From Gordonibacter sp. 28C (GTDB lineage: Bacteria > Actinomycetota > Coriobacteriia > Coriobacteriales > Eggerthellaceae): a DNA stretch of 64,000 nt. Position 1 is the stretch's first letter. The number at the start of each line of letters is the position of its first letter. The translations under genes were made by a program, and so were the position numbers. The notes below the pieces were generated by a model. It was not told the origin of the DNA. It saw only the letters and a list, made by a program, of their open reading frames with translations, and made no database searches. This document shows positions 23,385-31,283 of this stretch, in pieces. The DNA lies in contig NZ_PPTR01000010.1 in the NCBI RefSeq assembly GCF_003339845.1, positions 62,001 to 126,000 of the forward strand, read 5' to 3'.

Positions 23385-25259
23385 CTAGTCCTCGATCTCG
23401 TCGATTGTCTCAGCGAACTGTGAATTATACAGCTCCGAGTAAAAACCGCCAAGCTCGAGCAGTTCCTCGTGCGTGCCCTGCTCGACGATGTCGCCGTCGC
23501 GGATGACGAGGATGAGGTCGGCGCTCTTGATGGTGGAGAGCCTGTGCGCGATGACGAACGAGGTGCGCCCGGCCATGAGGTTGTCCATGGCCTTCTGGAT
23601 GCGCTCCTCGGTGCGCGTGTCCACCGAGCTCGTGGCCTCGTCGAGGATGAGCATGCGGCGGTCGGCCAGGATGGCGCGCGCTATGGTGAGCAGCTGGCGC
23701 TGGCCCTGGCTGATGTTGCTGGCGTCCTCGTTGATCTCGGTGTCGAAGCCCTGCGGCAGCGTGCAGATGAAGTGGTAGACGTAGGCCGCCTTCGCCGCAG
23801 CCTCCACCTCCTCGTCGGTGGCGTCGAGCTTGCCGTAGCGGATGTTGTCGCGGATGGTGCCGTGGAACAGCCACGTGTCCTGCAGCACCATGCCGAACAT
23901 GCTGCGCACGTCGTCGCGCGCGAACTCCCGCACGTCGTGGCCGCCGATGCGGATGGATCCCGACTGCACGTCGTAGAAGCGCATGAGCAGCTTCACCATG
24001 GTGGTCTTGCCGGCTCCCGTGGGGCCCACGAGGGCCACGGTCTGGCCTTCGGACACCTTGGCCGAGAAGTCCTTGATGACGGGCTTTTCGGGGTCGTAGC
24101 CGAAGTGCACGTGGTCGAACTCGACGTTGCACTCCACCTCGTCCGACCTCACCTTCACCTGTTCGGGCTCCTCCTCGGGCTCGCCGAGGAACTCGAAGAT
24201 GCGCTCGGCGGCGGCGGCCATCTGCTGCAGCACGTTGGACACCTGCGTGAGCTGCGTGATGGGCTGCGTGAAGTTCTTCACGTACTGGATGAACGCCTGG
24301 ATGTCGCCCACCGTGATGGCGCCCTGCACGGCCAGGAAGCTGCCCGTGATGGCCACGGCCACATAGCCGAGGTTGCCCACGAAGTTCATGATGGGCTGCA
24401 TGAGGCCGCTGATGAACTGCGACTTCCATGCGGAGTTGTACAGCCGCCCGTTCGTCTCGTTGAAGTTGTCGACCGTGCCGTCCTCGCGGTTGAACGCCTT
24501 GACGATGGCGTGGCCCGAGAACGTCTCCTCCACGATGCCGTTGATCTCGCCCAAGGTGTTCTGCTGCGCCATGAAGAACTTCTGCGAGCGCTTCACCACC
24601 ACGAGTATCAGCACGATGGAGATGGGCAGGATGACCACGGTGACCAGCGTCATGAGCGGGTTGATGGACAGCATCATGACCAGCACGCCGATGATGGTGG
24701 TGATGGACGTGATGAGCTGCGTCACGCCCTGGTTCAGGCTCTGGCCGAGCGTGTCCACGTCGTTGGTGATGCGCGAGAGCACGTCGCCGGTGGAGGTGCG
24801 CTCGAAGTAGCCCATGGGCATGCGGTCGATCTTCGACGCGATGTCGCGGCGCAGCTGGTAGCACGTGCGCTGCGAGATGGAGCTCATGATCCAGCCCTGC
24901 ACGAACGAGCAGGCGGCGGAGAGCAGGTACAGCCCCAGCGTGAACAGCAGGATGTGCGCGATGGCGTCGAAGTCGATGCCGCCCGAGCCGTCGATCTTGG
25001 CCACGATGCCGTTGAACAGCTCGGTCGTGGCCGTGGAGAGCACCTTGGGGCCCACGATGTTGAAGATGGTGGAGCCGATGGCGAACGCGAGCACCACGAC
25101 GAGCGCCACCTTGAAGCGGCCCATGAAGGCGATCATCTTCTTGAGGGTGCCCTTGAAGTCCTTGGGCTTCTCGCCGGGCATCATGCCATGGCCGGGACCG
25201 TGCCCGCCCATGGGGCCGCGGCGCGGGCGATGCGTCTTTGCGTTCTCTTGCGCGCTCAT
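23385..25259 (-). CDS. ABC exporter half-transporter, catalytic partner
   Basis: This 624-residue half-transporter has an N-terminal membrane domain of six helices (about residues 45-340) and an ATPase domain (370-610). Walker A is GPTGAGKTT, the signature is ISQGQRQ in place of LSGGQ, Walker B is MLILDEATSSVD with the catalytic Glu, and the H-loop is IAHRLST. Its ATG overlaps the stop of the second half-transporter gene by four bases, so the two form a heterodimeric exporter of the BmrCD/TM287-288 type for drugs or lipids. The first 40 residues are His/Gly/Pro-rich. Expression should be under the MarR regulator upstream. Confidence 0.93.
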   Translation of the reverse strand: MSAQENAKTHRPRRGPMGGHGPGHGMMPGEKPKDFKGTLKKMIAFMGRFKVALVVVLAFAIGSTIFNIVGPKVLSTATTELFNGIVAKIDGSGGIDFDAIAHILLFTLGLYLLSAACSFVQGWIMSSISQRTCYQLRRDIASKIDRMPMGYFERTSTGDVLSRITNDVDTLGQSLNQGVTQLITSITTIIGVLVMMLSINPLMTLVTVVILPISIVLILVVVKRSQKFFMAQQNTLGEINGIVEETFSGHAIVKAFNREDGTVDNFNETNGRLYNSAWKSQFISGLMQPIMNFVGNLGYVAVAITGSFLAVQGAITVGDIQAFIQYVKNFTQPITQLTQVSNVLQQMAAAAERIFEFLGEPEEEPEQVKVRSDEVECNVEFDHVHFGYDPEKPVIKDFSAKVSEGQTVALVGPTGAGKTTMVKLLMRFYDVQSGSIRIGGHDVREFARDDVRSMFGMVLQDTWLFHGTIRDNIRYGKLDATDEEVEAAAKAAYVYHFICTLPQGFDTEINEDASNISQGQRQLLTIARAILADRRMLILDEATSSVDTRTEERIQKAMDNLMAGRTSFVIAHRLSTIKSADLILVIRDGDIVEQGTHEELLELGGFYSELYNSQFAETIDEIED

Positions 25260-27418
25260 GCCGCATCACCCCCCGTCAGCTCTTCTTCCGACAACTGGGA
25301 CATCGCGATCTCCCGGTACTCCTCGCAGGTTTGCATGAGCTCGTCGTGCGTTCCCTGGCCCACGATGCGGCCGTCGTCGAGCACGACGATCTTGTCGGCG
25401 TGCAGGATGGTGGAGATGCGCTGGGCCACGATGACCACCGTCTTGTCGGACAGGCGCGTGTGCAGCTCCTGGCGCAGCGCGGCGTCGGTCTTGTAGTCGA
25501 GCGCCGAGAAGCTGTCGTCGAACAGGTACGCGCGCGCCTCCGTGGCCAGCGCGCGGGCGATGGCCAGGCGCTGGCGCTGGCCGCCCGAGACGTTCGTTCC
25601 GCCCTGCGACACGTCCGTGTCCAAGCCTTCCTCCTTCGAGGCGACGAAGTCCGCCGCCTGGGCGATGTCGATCGCCTGGTCCACGCGTTCTTGCGGCATG
25701 TCCTCGTCGGAGTAGGCGACGTTCGACTCGATGGTGCCGGAGAACAAAAACGCCTTCTGCGGCACGTAGCCCAGCTGGGCGCGCAGCGCGCGCTGGCTCA
25801 CGTCGCGGATGTCCACGCCGTCGACGGTGATGGAGCCCTCCGTGACGTCGTAGAAGCGCTCGATGAGCTTGATGACGGTGGACTTGCCCGAGCCGGTGGA
25901 GCCGATGAGCGCCGTGGTCTTGCCGGGCTCGGCCGTGAAGTTCAGGTCCTCGAGCACGCACTCCTTCGAGTCGCCGTACTTGAAGCTCACGCCGTCGAAC
26001 GCGATGGTCGCGCCGCCCGCGCGGTCGGCGAGCGCCGCGTCGCGGGCGCGGGACGGATCGGGATCGCAGATGGTGGGCTCGGTCTCCAGCACCTCGTTCA
26101 CGCGCTGGGCCGCCACGTCGGCGCGCGGCAGCATGATGGATATCATGCCTATCATGAGGAAGCTCATGATGATGACCATGGCGTACGTGATGAACGCGAT
26201 GAGGTCGCCCGTCTGGATGGTGCCGTTGTCGATGTAGGAGCCGCCCACCCACACGATGAGCACGCTCACGCCGTTCATGACCAGCATCATGAGCGGCATC
26301 ATGAACGTCATGACGCGGTTCGTGAACAGCTGGGTCTTCATGAGGTGCAGGTTGGCGGCGTCGAAGCGCTCCTCCTCGTAGGGCTGGCGGTCGAACGCGC
26401 GGATGACGGGCAGGCCGGTGAGTATCTCGCGCGACACCAGGTTCACGCGGTCGATGAGCTTCTGCACGATCTTGAACTTGGGCATGGCCACCTTCATGAG
26501 CACCATGATGAGCACGAAGATGACGGCCACGGCAAGCACGATGATCCAGCTCATAGCCAGGTTCGTGCGCGAAACCATGATGATGCCGCCGATGGCCAGG
26601 ATGGGAGCGTACAGCACCATGCGCAGCAGCATGACGGTGACCATCTGCACGAGCTGGATGTCGTTCGTTCCGCGCGTGATGAGCGAGGCGGCCGAGAAGC
26701 TCTGCACCTCGGCGTCGGAGAACGACACGACGCGGCGGAACAGCTTGCCGCGCAGCGTGGCGCCCACCTTGGCGGCCGTGCGCGAGGCGATGAAGCCCAC
26801 GCCGATGGCCACCACCATGCCGAGCGCGGCCAGCCCGAGCATGATGAGCCCGATGCGCACGAGGTAGTTCATCTGCAGGTCGGACAGGTTGTAGCCGAGG
26901 GATTCATACTCCTGCTTGGCGGCGGCGATGGCCTGCTGGTCGACGATGGAGTCGCCCATGTCGCCCATCTTCTCCTTGGCCTGGTCCAGCATGTCGAGTA
27001 TCTGGTCCTTCGTCACCACGCCCGCTTGGTAAGCCTGCATGACCTGGTCGAGGTCGAGATCGGGGATCTGCTGGGAGTAGTGGATGGCCACTAGCGGCAT
27101 GGCCACCATGCGGTCGAGCTCGTCGATCTCCTTCTTGCCCTCGTCGTCGAGCTTGTACGTGCCGTCGCCGGTCTCGGTGTAGGCGTCGCGGAACGTCTGC
27201 TCGTCCTGCTCGGGCAGCATCATGGCCACGAGGTCGTGGGTCTTCGCGGTCATCTCGTCGGTGGCCGCGTGCTCCACGCCCGATTGCTGGATGCCCACGT
27301 CGACGATCTTCGACGTGTAGTTCGGCAGCGACAGGTCGGTGAACGCCTGCACGATGAGCAGGCACACGATGAGCAGCACCGCGATCTTGGAGTTCTTGAG
27401 ATAACGGACTATGCGCAC
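25256..27418 (-). CDS. ABC exporter half-transporter with degenerate ATP site and large extracellular loop
   Basis: This 720-residue partner half has six membrane helices and a C-terminal ATPase with Walker A GSTGSGKST, signature VSGGQRQRLAIARAL and Walker B YLFDDSFSALD. The catalytic Glu after Walker B is Asp, the usual sign of the degenerate site in heterodimeric exporters. About 150 extra residues between helices 1 and 2 (about 45-190, acidic and rich in Asp, Gln and Met) should be extracellular, as in BmrD-type proteins. Start is GTG 27418 after GGAGAAG, overlapping the marR stop by 10 bases. Order marR, this gene, partner gene indicates one operon. Confidence 0.92.
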   Translation of the reverse strand: MRIVRYLKNSKIAVLLIVCLLIVQAFTDLSLPNYTSKIVDVGIQQSGVEHAATDEMTAKTHDLVAMMLPEQDEQTFRDAYTETGDGTYKLDDEGKKEIDELDRMVAMPLVAIHYSQQIPDLDLDQVMQAYQAGVVTKDQILDMLDQAKEKMGDMGDSIVDQQAIAAAKQEYESLGYNLSDLQMNYLVRIGLIMLGLAALGMVVAIGVGFIASRTAAKVGATLRGKLFRRVVSFSDAEVQSFSAASLITRGTNDIQLVQMVTVMLLRMVLYAPILAIGGIIMVSRTNLAMSWIIVLAVAVIFVLIMVLMKVAMPKFKIVQKLIDRVNLVSREILTGLPVIRAFDRQPYEEERFDAANLHLMKTQLFTNRVMTFMMPLMMLVMNGVSVLIVWVGGSYIDNGTIQTGDLIAFITYAMVIIMSFLMIGMISIMLPRADVAAQRVNEVLETEPTICDPDPSRARDAALADRAGGATIAFDGVSFKYGDSKECVLEDLNFTAEPGKTTALIGSTGSGKSTVIKLIERFYDVTEGSITVDGVDIRDVSQRALRAQLGYVPQKAFLFSGTIESNVAYSDEDMPQERVDQAIDIAQAADFVASKEEGLDTDVSQGGTNVSGGQRQRLAIARALATEARAYLFDDSFSALDYKTDAALRQELHTRLSDKTVVIVAQRISTILHADKIVVLDDGRIVGQGTHDELMQTCEEYREIAMSQLSEEELTGGDAA

Positions 27419-28005
27419 GGGGCATCTTCTCCTTCGATGGCGCGCGAGGCAGAGGCGTCCGCGCCCGTGTGCTCACGCGCTGCGGAATCCTCTCCGACGC
27501 CGGAAAGCTCGTAGGCGGCGGCGTCCTCGGGGTTGCAGGGGCACGAGGGCGCCGCCGCGCTTGCGTCCGCCCGATCGTGGAACTCGACGACCCGCTTCAG
27601 AATACGCACGAGATGCGCCATGTCCTCCTCGCCGACGTACGCCATGACCTGCTCCATATGCTCGTTGTGCAGGCGGCGGCCCTCGGAGGCGAATTGCCGG
27701 CCCTCGTCGGTGAGGCTCACCGTGACGGCCCGGTAGTCGTCGCTCGTGCGGTGCCGCTCGATCAGACCCTTCTCTTCGAGCGCCTTGAGCGTCTGCGACA
27801 GCGCGCTCGGCGTGGTGTGCGATATCTCCGCCACGCGGCCCGGACGTATGGGCTCGCCGCTTGCCTCCAGCTTGTCCACCGCCATCATGGTGCGCGCCTC
27901 GGTCGGCGTCACGCCCTGCGGCGTGGGCGGCATGATGCGGTCGTGGCGCATGCGCTGCGTGAGCTCGTACAGCTCGCGCTTCATATCCGCGAACGAATCG
28001 TCCAT
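27409..28005 (-). CDS. MarR family transcriptional regulator
   Basis: This 198-residue regulator has the MarR winged helix (residues 30-110; PGRVAEISHTTPSALSQTLKALEEKGLIER then the wing RTSDDYRAVTVSLTDEG). About 45 extra residues at the C-terminus are low-complexity with three Cys (CPCNP and the penultimate C), which may be redox-active. It is the first gene of the exporter operon and its own operator, a 13-base palindrome at 28044-28056, overlaps the promoter, so it is expected to repress itself and the exporter until a substrate drug binds. AAGGAGAG precedes the ATG at 28005. Confidence 0.9.
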   Translation of the reverse strand: MDDSFADMKRELYELTQRMRHDRIMPPTPQGVTPTEARTMMAVDKLEASGEPIRPGRVAEISHTTPSALSQTLKALEEKGLIERHRTSDDYRAVTVSLTDEGRQFASEGRRLHNEHMEQVMAYVGEEDMAHLVRILKRVVEFHDRADASAAAPSCPCNPEDAAAYELSGVGEDSAAREHTGADASASRAIEGEDAPCA

Positions 28006-28043
28006 GGCTCTCCTTCCCTGCCCTTCGATTCCCGGCCTTACAA

Positions 28044-28056
28044 TTTAGCTGCTAAA
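28044..28056. promoter_or_regulatory. MarR-type operator overlapping the marR-exporter promoter
   Basis: TTTAGC-T-GCTAAA is a perfect palindrome of 6+1+6 located 39-51 bases before the marR start. It overlaps a minus-strand TATAGT -10-like box (28060-28055). Binding by the adjacent MarR protein is inferred from position and symmetry. Confidence 0.65.
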
Positions 28057-28353
28057 CTATATCACTTCGTAATTTTTGTGCAATGAAAATTTTAAGAACC
28101 TGTGAACGTCTTTCATAGAACGACCATGCGGTCGCAGGATCGTCGTGCGGCGAGGGGACGACTCGGCACCGCACGGCACGTCGCCGCAGGCGCATCGGAG
28201 CCCGACGATGCGTTCGCCCTACTCGGCGGAGACGCGCACCTTGCGGCCCGCCTGGCGCCCGCAGACCGGCCGCCAGGCACGCGCCCCCGACCCCGCGCGC
28301 AAGGCGCGGGCCGCCGCAAGCCTCCCGGGCGAAACGGCGTCTCGCACGCGTCT
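28057..28353. other. Intergenic region before an orphan terminator; possible small RNA
   Basis: No protein gene is supported between the marR promoter and the tRNA-Asp promoter. Because a plus-strand intrinsic terminator at 28354-28387 has no gene in front of it, a short plus-strand RNA could be made from here. An AT-rich patch at 28055-28115 could supply a promoter; the rest is GC-rich. Confidence 0.4.
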
Positions 28354-28387
28354 TTCGCCCTTCGTTGATCGAAAGGCGAATTTTTTT
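28354..28387 (+). terminator. Orphan intrinsic terminator
   Basis: TTCGCCCTTCG (28354-28364) pairs with CGAAAGGCGAA (28370-28380), 10 of 11 pairs with one C-A mismatch, and is followed by seven T (28381-28387). It points along the plus strand and lies just before the tRNA-Asp promoter. No upstream plus-strand gene is visible. Confidence 0.75.
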
Positions 28388-28399
28388 GAAAATAGGGTA

Positions 28400-28428
28400 T
28401 TGCGTCGGCTTGAACTTCCCGGTAGAAT
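28400..28428 (+). promoter_or_regulatory. Promoter of tRNA-Asp
   Basis: TTGCGT (28400-28405) and TAGAAT (28423-28428) are separated by exactly 17 bases, matching a sigma-70-type promoter. Transcription would start near 28435, about 15 bases before the tRNA. Confidence 0.75.
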
Positions 28429-28449
28429 AACCGTCGCTGCTTCAAGCAC

Positions 28450-28526
<77 letters not shown>

Positions 28527-28536
28527 TTAAAACTAA

Positions 28537-28568
28537 ACGGCCGCCGGGTTCGCCCGGCGGCCGTTTTT
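28537..28568 (+). terminator. Terminator of tRNA-Asp
   Basis: A perfect 12-base stem, ACGGCCGCCGGG (28537-28548) with its complement (28553-28564), is closed by a TTCG tetraloop and followed by a run of T. Confidence 0.95.
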
Positions 28569-28743
28569 GCATTGTCATCTTCGGGCATCCCGGCGGACGC
28601 CCTCCCGTCATCCCGGACTTATAACCCTCATCCCGTCCTCTCGGAACCCGCAAACTCCTTTGATTCTTGCAGGCGTCGACGATCCCGAGTGCGAATTGCA
28701 AGCGAAATGCGCGCGGCTTCGACAAGTGCGTCTCGAATGCCGA
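28569..28743. other. Intergenic region between tRNA-Asp and the oxidase cluster, left part
   Basis: The whole gap from 28569 to 29035 has no supported gene. The left part opens with GTCATC-rich sequence resembling degraded ends of the TGTCATCC repeats. The middle holds a 170-base inverted-repeat element (28744-28913). The right part, 28914-29035, contains GCATCGAGCCGACCG, also found at 3123-3137. Confidence 0.55.
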
Positions 28744-28913
28744 TTTCCGAGCAGAATTGACGGTAGAAAACGGATTTCGAGCCTCCGAGCACTTCTGGAG
28801 AATGGTTTTGGAGGCGATTCGAAAAACACGGGAATCACGACCTGGGAAAACGCGCTCCATCCCGCTGGGAACCAAGGCGGGGCGCGTTCCCTACCGTCAT
28901 TTCTGCTCGGAAA
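28744..28913. repeat. 170-bp element with 23-bp inverted terminal repeats
   Basis: The ends, TTTCCGAGCAGAATTGACGG and three more bases (28744-28766) and their inverse (28891-28913), match at 22 of 23 positions and flank 124 bases without a gene. Smaller inverted pairs (GCCTCC and GGAGGC) occur inside. No target-site duplication was recognised. It looks like a non-autonomous miniature element or a long-stem RNA. Confidence 0.7.
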
Positions 28914-29035
28914 ACCAACCCTCGCTTGCATTGGACGGGAAGGGCATCGAGCCGACCGAAGCCGCCAAGCCGCCCCTGGCTACGTCCGATTCGGACTCGT
29001 TCTTAGCCGCCTCGTCGCACGGCGCGCGTTCCGCC

Positions 29036-29443
29036 CTACGCCAGCCGCTCGCCCGCGTGCTCGCCGGGAGTGACCGAATAGACTTCCTCCACATGGATGT
29101 AGCACACGCCCTTGCTGGTGAAGTCGTAGCCCATGGAGCTCAATATCTCCTTCACCTGCGCGGCCACGGCCTCGTAGCGCGGGCCCTCGTCCTCGTACGT
29201 CGCGCTCCCCTTCACCTGGAAGCCGCCTTCGTCGTCCCAAACGGAGAGGGCGACGTGCGGGTTCTGGCGCAGGTTGGCCAGGCTCTTGCCCATGTACTGG
29301 TCGGAAACCATGACCGTCTCGTCGTCGATCACCTGCTTCATGCTCACCGGCACCACGTTGGGCACGCCTTCGGCGCAGGTGGAGAACGCCGCCGCGTACG
29401 CGTTGTTGATCATGTCCTGACAGGCTTGCGGCATCTTAGCCAT
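29036..29443 (-). CDS. Pyridoxamine 5'-phosphate oxidase family protein
   Basis: This 135-residue protein has the FMN-binding split-barrel pattern: AAAFSTCAEGVPNVVPVSMKQV, then DDETVMVSDQYMGKSLANLRQNPHVALSVWDDEG, ending with a strand that returns to the dimer interface. Such proteins are small flavin- or F420-type reductases, or haem- or quinone-related oxidases; the exact substrate is unknown. The ATG at 29443 is preceded by AAGGGG. It is the last gene of a three-gene minus-strand cluster with OsmC and a small monooxygenase-like protein, divergent from an HxlR regulator, which suggests a response to electrophiles or quinones. Confidence 0.82.
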   Translation of the reverse strand: MAKMPQACQDMINNAYAAAFSTCAEGVPNVVPVSMKQVIDDETVMVSDQYMGKSLANLRQNPHVALSVWDDEGGFQVKGSATYEDEGPRYEAVAAQVKEILSSMGYDFTSKGVCYIHVEEVYSVTPGEHAGERLA

Positions 29444-29547
29444 GGCAAGCGCCCCTTTCCGCTCGCTTTCTTCCGGCCAAGCGGAGCGCAAGCGAGGCCC
29501 CTCGGCCCCGTCGGCTCCACCGCCGGCCCTCACGTTGCCCTTGCAGC

Positions 29548-30000
29548 TTACTCCCCTGCAGGCGCTTCGACAACAACCTCCGTGCAAACGAGCGGCACGG
29601 GGTTCTTCAGGCAGTCGCCCACGGGGCAGCGCTCTGCAGCCAGCGCCGCCAGCTTGCGCGCGGCGTCCTCGTCGCCGCACATCAGGCGCACCTTGCAGCG
29701 CACCTCCTGCAACCCGTTGCGGATGTCGGGGTTGCCCATGAAGCCCTCGGGGTCGATGTCGCCCTCCAGCTCCATGCTGACTCCTTCCAAGGGGATCTGC
29801 TGCGCACGGGCGAATATCATGGACGCGATGGACTGGCACGCCCCGAGCGAGCAGAGCAGGCCCTCCACGGGGTTCATGCCCGCGTTCGTGCCGCCCATGT
29901 CCTCGGGCTCGTCGAACGTGATCTCGAACCCCCGGCAGTGGGCCCTGACCTGCAGGCCCTCGCCCGTGCTCGAAACTTCGATGCAGCTGGTGCTTTTCAT
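29548..30000 (-). CDS. OsmC family protein
   Basis: This 150-residue protein has the OsmC/Ohr fold with the two redox cysteines of the family, one in SLGACQSIASM (about residue 54) and one in AAERCPVGDCLKN (about 122-126). OsmC proteins reduce organic hydroperoxides through these thiols; many anaerobe homologues have undefined substrates. GAAGGAGG precedes the ATG at 30000. It sits between the oxidase-like gene (104 bases downstream) and the small monooxygenase-like gene (18 bases upstream), all minus strand, and is probably controlled by the HxlR regulator at 30493. Confidence 0.9.
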   Translation of the reverse strand: MKSTSCIEVSSTGEGLQVRAHCRGFEITFDEPEDMGGTNAGMNPVEGLLCSLGACQSIASMIFARAQQIPLEGVSMELEGDIDPEGFMGNPDIRNGLQEVRCKVRLMCGDEDAARKLAALAAERCPVGDCLKNPVPLVCTEVVVEAPAGE

Positions 30001-30018
30001 GCTTCCTCCTTCGCTCTC

Positions 30019-30309
30019 CTACGCGACCTCGTACACGACCACGCTGGGATCGGCGTCCCACGTGGGCTTCAAGCCGGCGACCACGTCGTCGGCGAACAGC
30101 CGGCTGCCCAAGTAGGCCCGGGCGTTCTCCACGCTGTCGAAGCCGTGCAGCACCTGCACGTCCTCGGGGCGGACGAGCAGCCCCTTGGTAAGCGCGCCGG
30201 GGACGGTGTCCAGGAACGGCTGGCGGTACGCGGCGTACACCTGGGCGGCCGCAGGGCGGTTCTCGTCGGATATCTTCATGGTGATCTCAAGGTAGGCTTT
30301 CGCTTCCAT
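30019..30309 (-). CDS. Dimeric alpha-beta-barrel protein (antibiotic biosynthesis monooxygenase-like)
   Basis: This 96-residue protein looks like a small ferredoxin-like dimeric alpha-beta barrel: a beta strand (KAYLEITMKI), two helices (RPAAAQVYAAYRQPFLDTVPG and SVENARAYLGSRLFADDVVAG) and closing strands (VQVLHGF, SVVVYEV). Proteins of this fold act as cofactor-free monooxygenases, degrade haem or bind small aromatics. ATG 30309, with AAAGGA six bases upstream, is preferred to an in-frame ATG five codons earlier. It is the first gene of the cluster with OsmC and the oxidase-like protein, next to the divergent regulator. Confidence 0.65.
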   Translation of the reverse strand: MEAKAYLEITMKISDENRPAAAQVYAAYRQPFLDTVPGALTKGLLVRPEDVQVLHGFDSVENARAYLGSRLFADDVVAGLKPTWDADPSVVVYEVA

Positions 30310-30492
30310 GGTCGGTCCTTTCACTCGATGGCTTCGATACGGCTGAACTTGCGCGCCAAGTCGCCCTCAAGATACGACGCCGGCTCAAGAATCGGAAGTG
30401 GTTAGCAAAAGATTAAGCGACTCAAAATTTTCATAGCTACTTCTCTCTTGCGTTGCATGCGCTATGCTGTGCGGAGGGAGAAAGGACGCCGC

Positions 30493-30870
30493 ATGGCCCG
30501 CAAGCGCAAACTCGAGAAGGATATCCGCTGCCCGCTGGAGTACGGGCTGGACGTGTTCGGCGGCAAGTGGAAGTCGCGCATCGTGTGCGTGCTCTCCGAC
30601 GGGCCGTTGCGCTACAGCGCCGTGCGCAGCGAGATGGCCAATGTGACCGACGCCGCCCTGGCGGGCGCGCTCAAGGAGCTGGCGGAGCAGGGCCTCGTGC
30701 AGCGCATCCAATACGAGGAGATCCCCCCGCGCGTGGAATACCGGCTGACCGAGAAGGGCCGGTCGCTGCTGCCCGTGCTGCAGCACATCTGCCAATGGTC
30801 GGGTTCGTTCTTCAAGGAGGAGAGCTCGCTCGAACTGGCCCGCTGCCAGCGCTGCGACTACCGACCGTAG
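30493..30870 (+). CDS. HxlR family transcriptional regulator
   Basis: This 125-residue winged-helix regulator has the HxlR pattern: CPLEYGLDVFGGKWKSRIV at residues 11-29, LRYSAVRSEMANVTDAALAGALKELAEQGLV as the HTH and a wing with PRVEYRLTEKGRSLLPVL. Cys11, Cys26 and two C-terminal cysteines (CQRC) could sense thiol stress, as in HypR/QorR-type proteins. ATG 30493 has AAAGGAC close upstream; a more distant in-frame start at 30448 is unsupported. It is transcribed away from the OsmC cluster across a 183-base region, the usual layout for a regulator and its target. Confidence 0.9.
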   Translation: MARKRKLEKDIRCPLEYGLDVFGGKWKSRIVCVLSDGPLRYSAVRSEMANVTDAALAGALKELAEQGLVQRIQYEEIPPRVEYRLTEKGRSLLPVLQHICQWSGSFFKEESSLELARCQRCDYRP

Positions 30871-30944
30871 AACGCCGGCCGATGCGTCTTCCCTGGTGAA
30901 AGCTGCTTTAAAAAAGTTGAGCCGCTCTAGTTTTCGCGGACGCC

Positions 30945-30973
30945 TTTCCAACGTTGGCGGGATTTTCTATACT
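30945..30973 (+). promoter_or_regulatory. Promoter of the small gene at 31098
   Basis: TTTCCA (30945-30950) and TATACT (30968-30973) are separated by 17 bases. The leader of about 115 bases holds a 9-base inverted repeat, CGAGGCGGG and CCCGCCTCG, around a 19-base loop. Both support a transcript even though the gene is short. Confidence 0.5.
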
Positions 30974-31097
30974 TCAGAGCAGAGACGAGGCGGGAAAGCG
31001 ACTTCGCACGCGCCCGCCTCGAAAGTTCGACGGCAGGGACGACCCGGCCGTCGAGCCGCAGGATCCATCGGACGGCATTCGCAAGGCAGGTGATCGC

Positions 31098-31283
31098 ATG
31101 GCAGAAGCATCGACCCCGACGACGCACGGCGCCGCGCCCGGCAACCCTGCCGGGGAGGCGGAGCGGAAGGCCGCCGCGCCGAAGCCTCAGCGCAAGAACT
31201 TCCCCTCCCGCAGCGACAAGGAGGCCTATGCGGCCTGGCTCAAGGAGCTGGAGGCTCCCGACCGCTCGAACTGCCGAGCTTGA
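31098..31283 (+). CDS. Small hypothetical protein
   Basis: I do not recognise this 61-residue product. It begins with an Ala/Pro/Gly-rich disordered half and ends in a more ordered charged segment (KNFPSRSDKEAYAAWLKELEAPDRSNCRA region) that could form one helix, with a single Cys near the end. ATG 31098 follows GGCAGGTG. The reasons to accept it are a good -10/-35 pair about 130 bases upstream and the absence of other genes on this strand; length and composition alone would not be enough. It may be a small soluble protein or a spurious frame. Confidence 0.4.
   Translation: MAEASTPTTHGAAPGNPAGEAERKAAAPKPQRKNFPSRSDKEAYAAWLKELEAPDRSNCRA

Noticed and set aside
28744-28913. A CRISPR-like or direct-repeat array
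   Set aside because: Repeats are inverted, only two, and separated by 124 bases; no regularly spaced direct repeats were found anywhere in the window.
28667-30115. A 482-codon plus-strand frame after tRNA-Asp
   Set aside because: It crosses the 170-bp inverted-repeat element and then runs antisense to the oxidase-like and OsmC genes, with no ribosome site and no recognisable domain.
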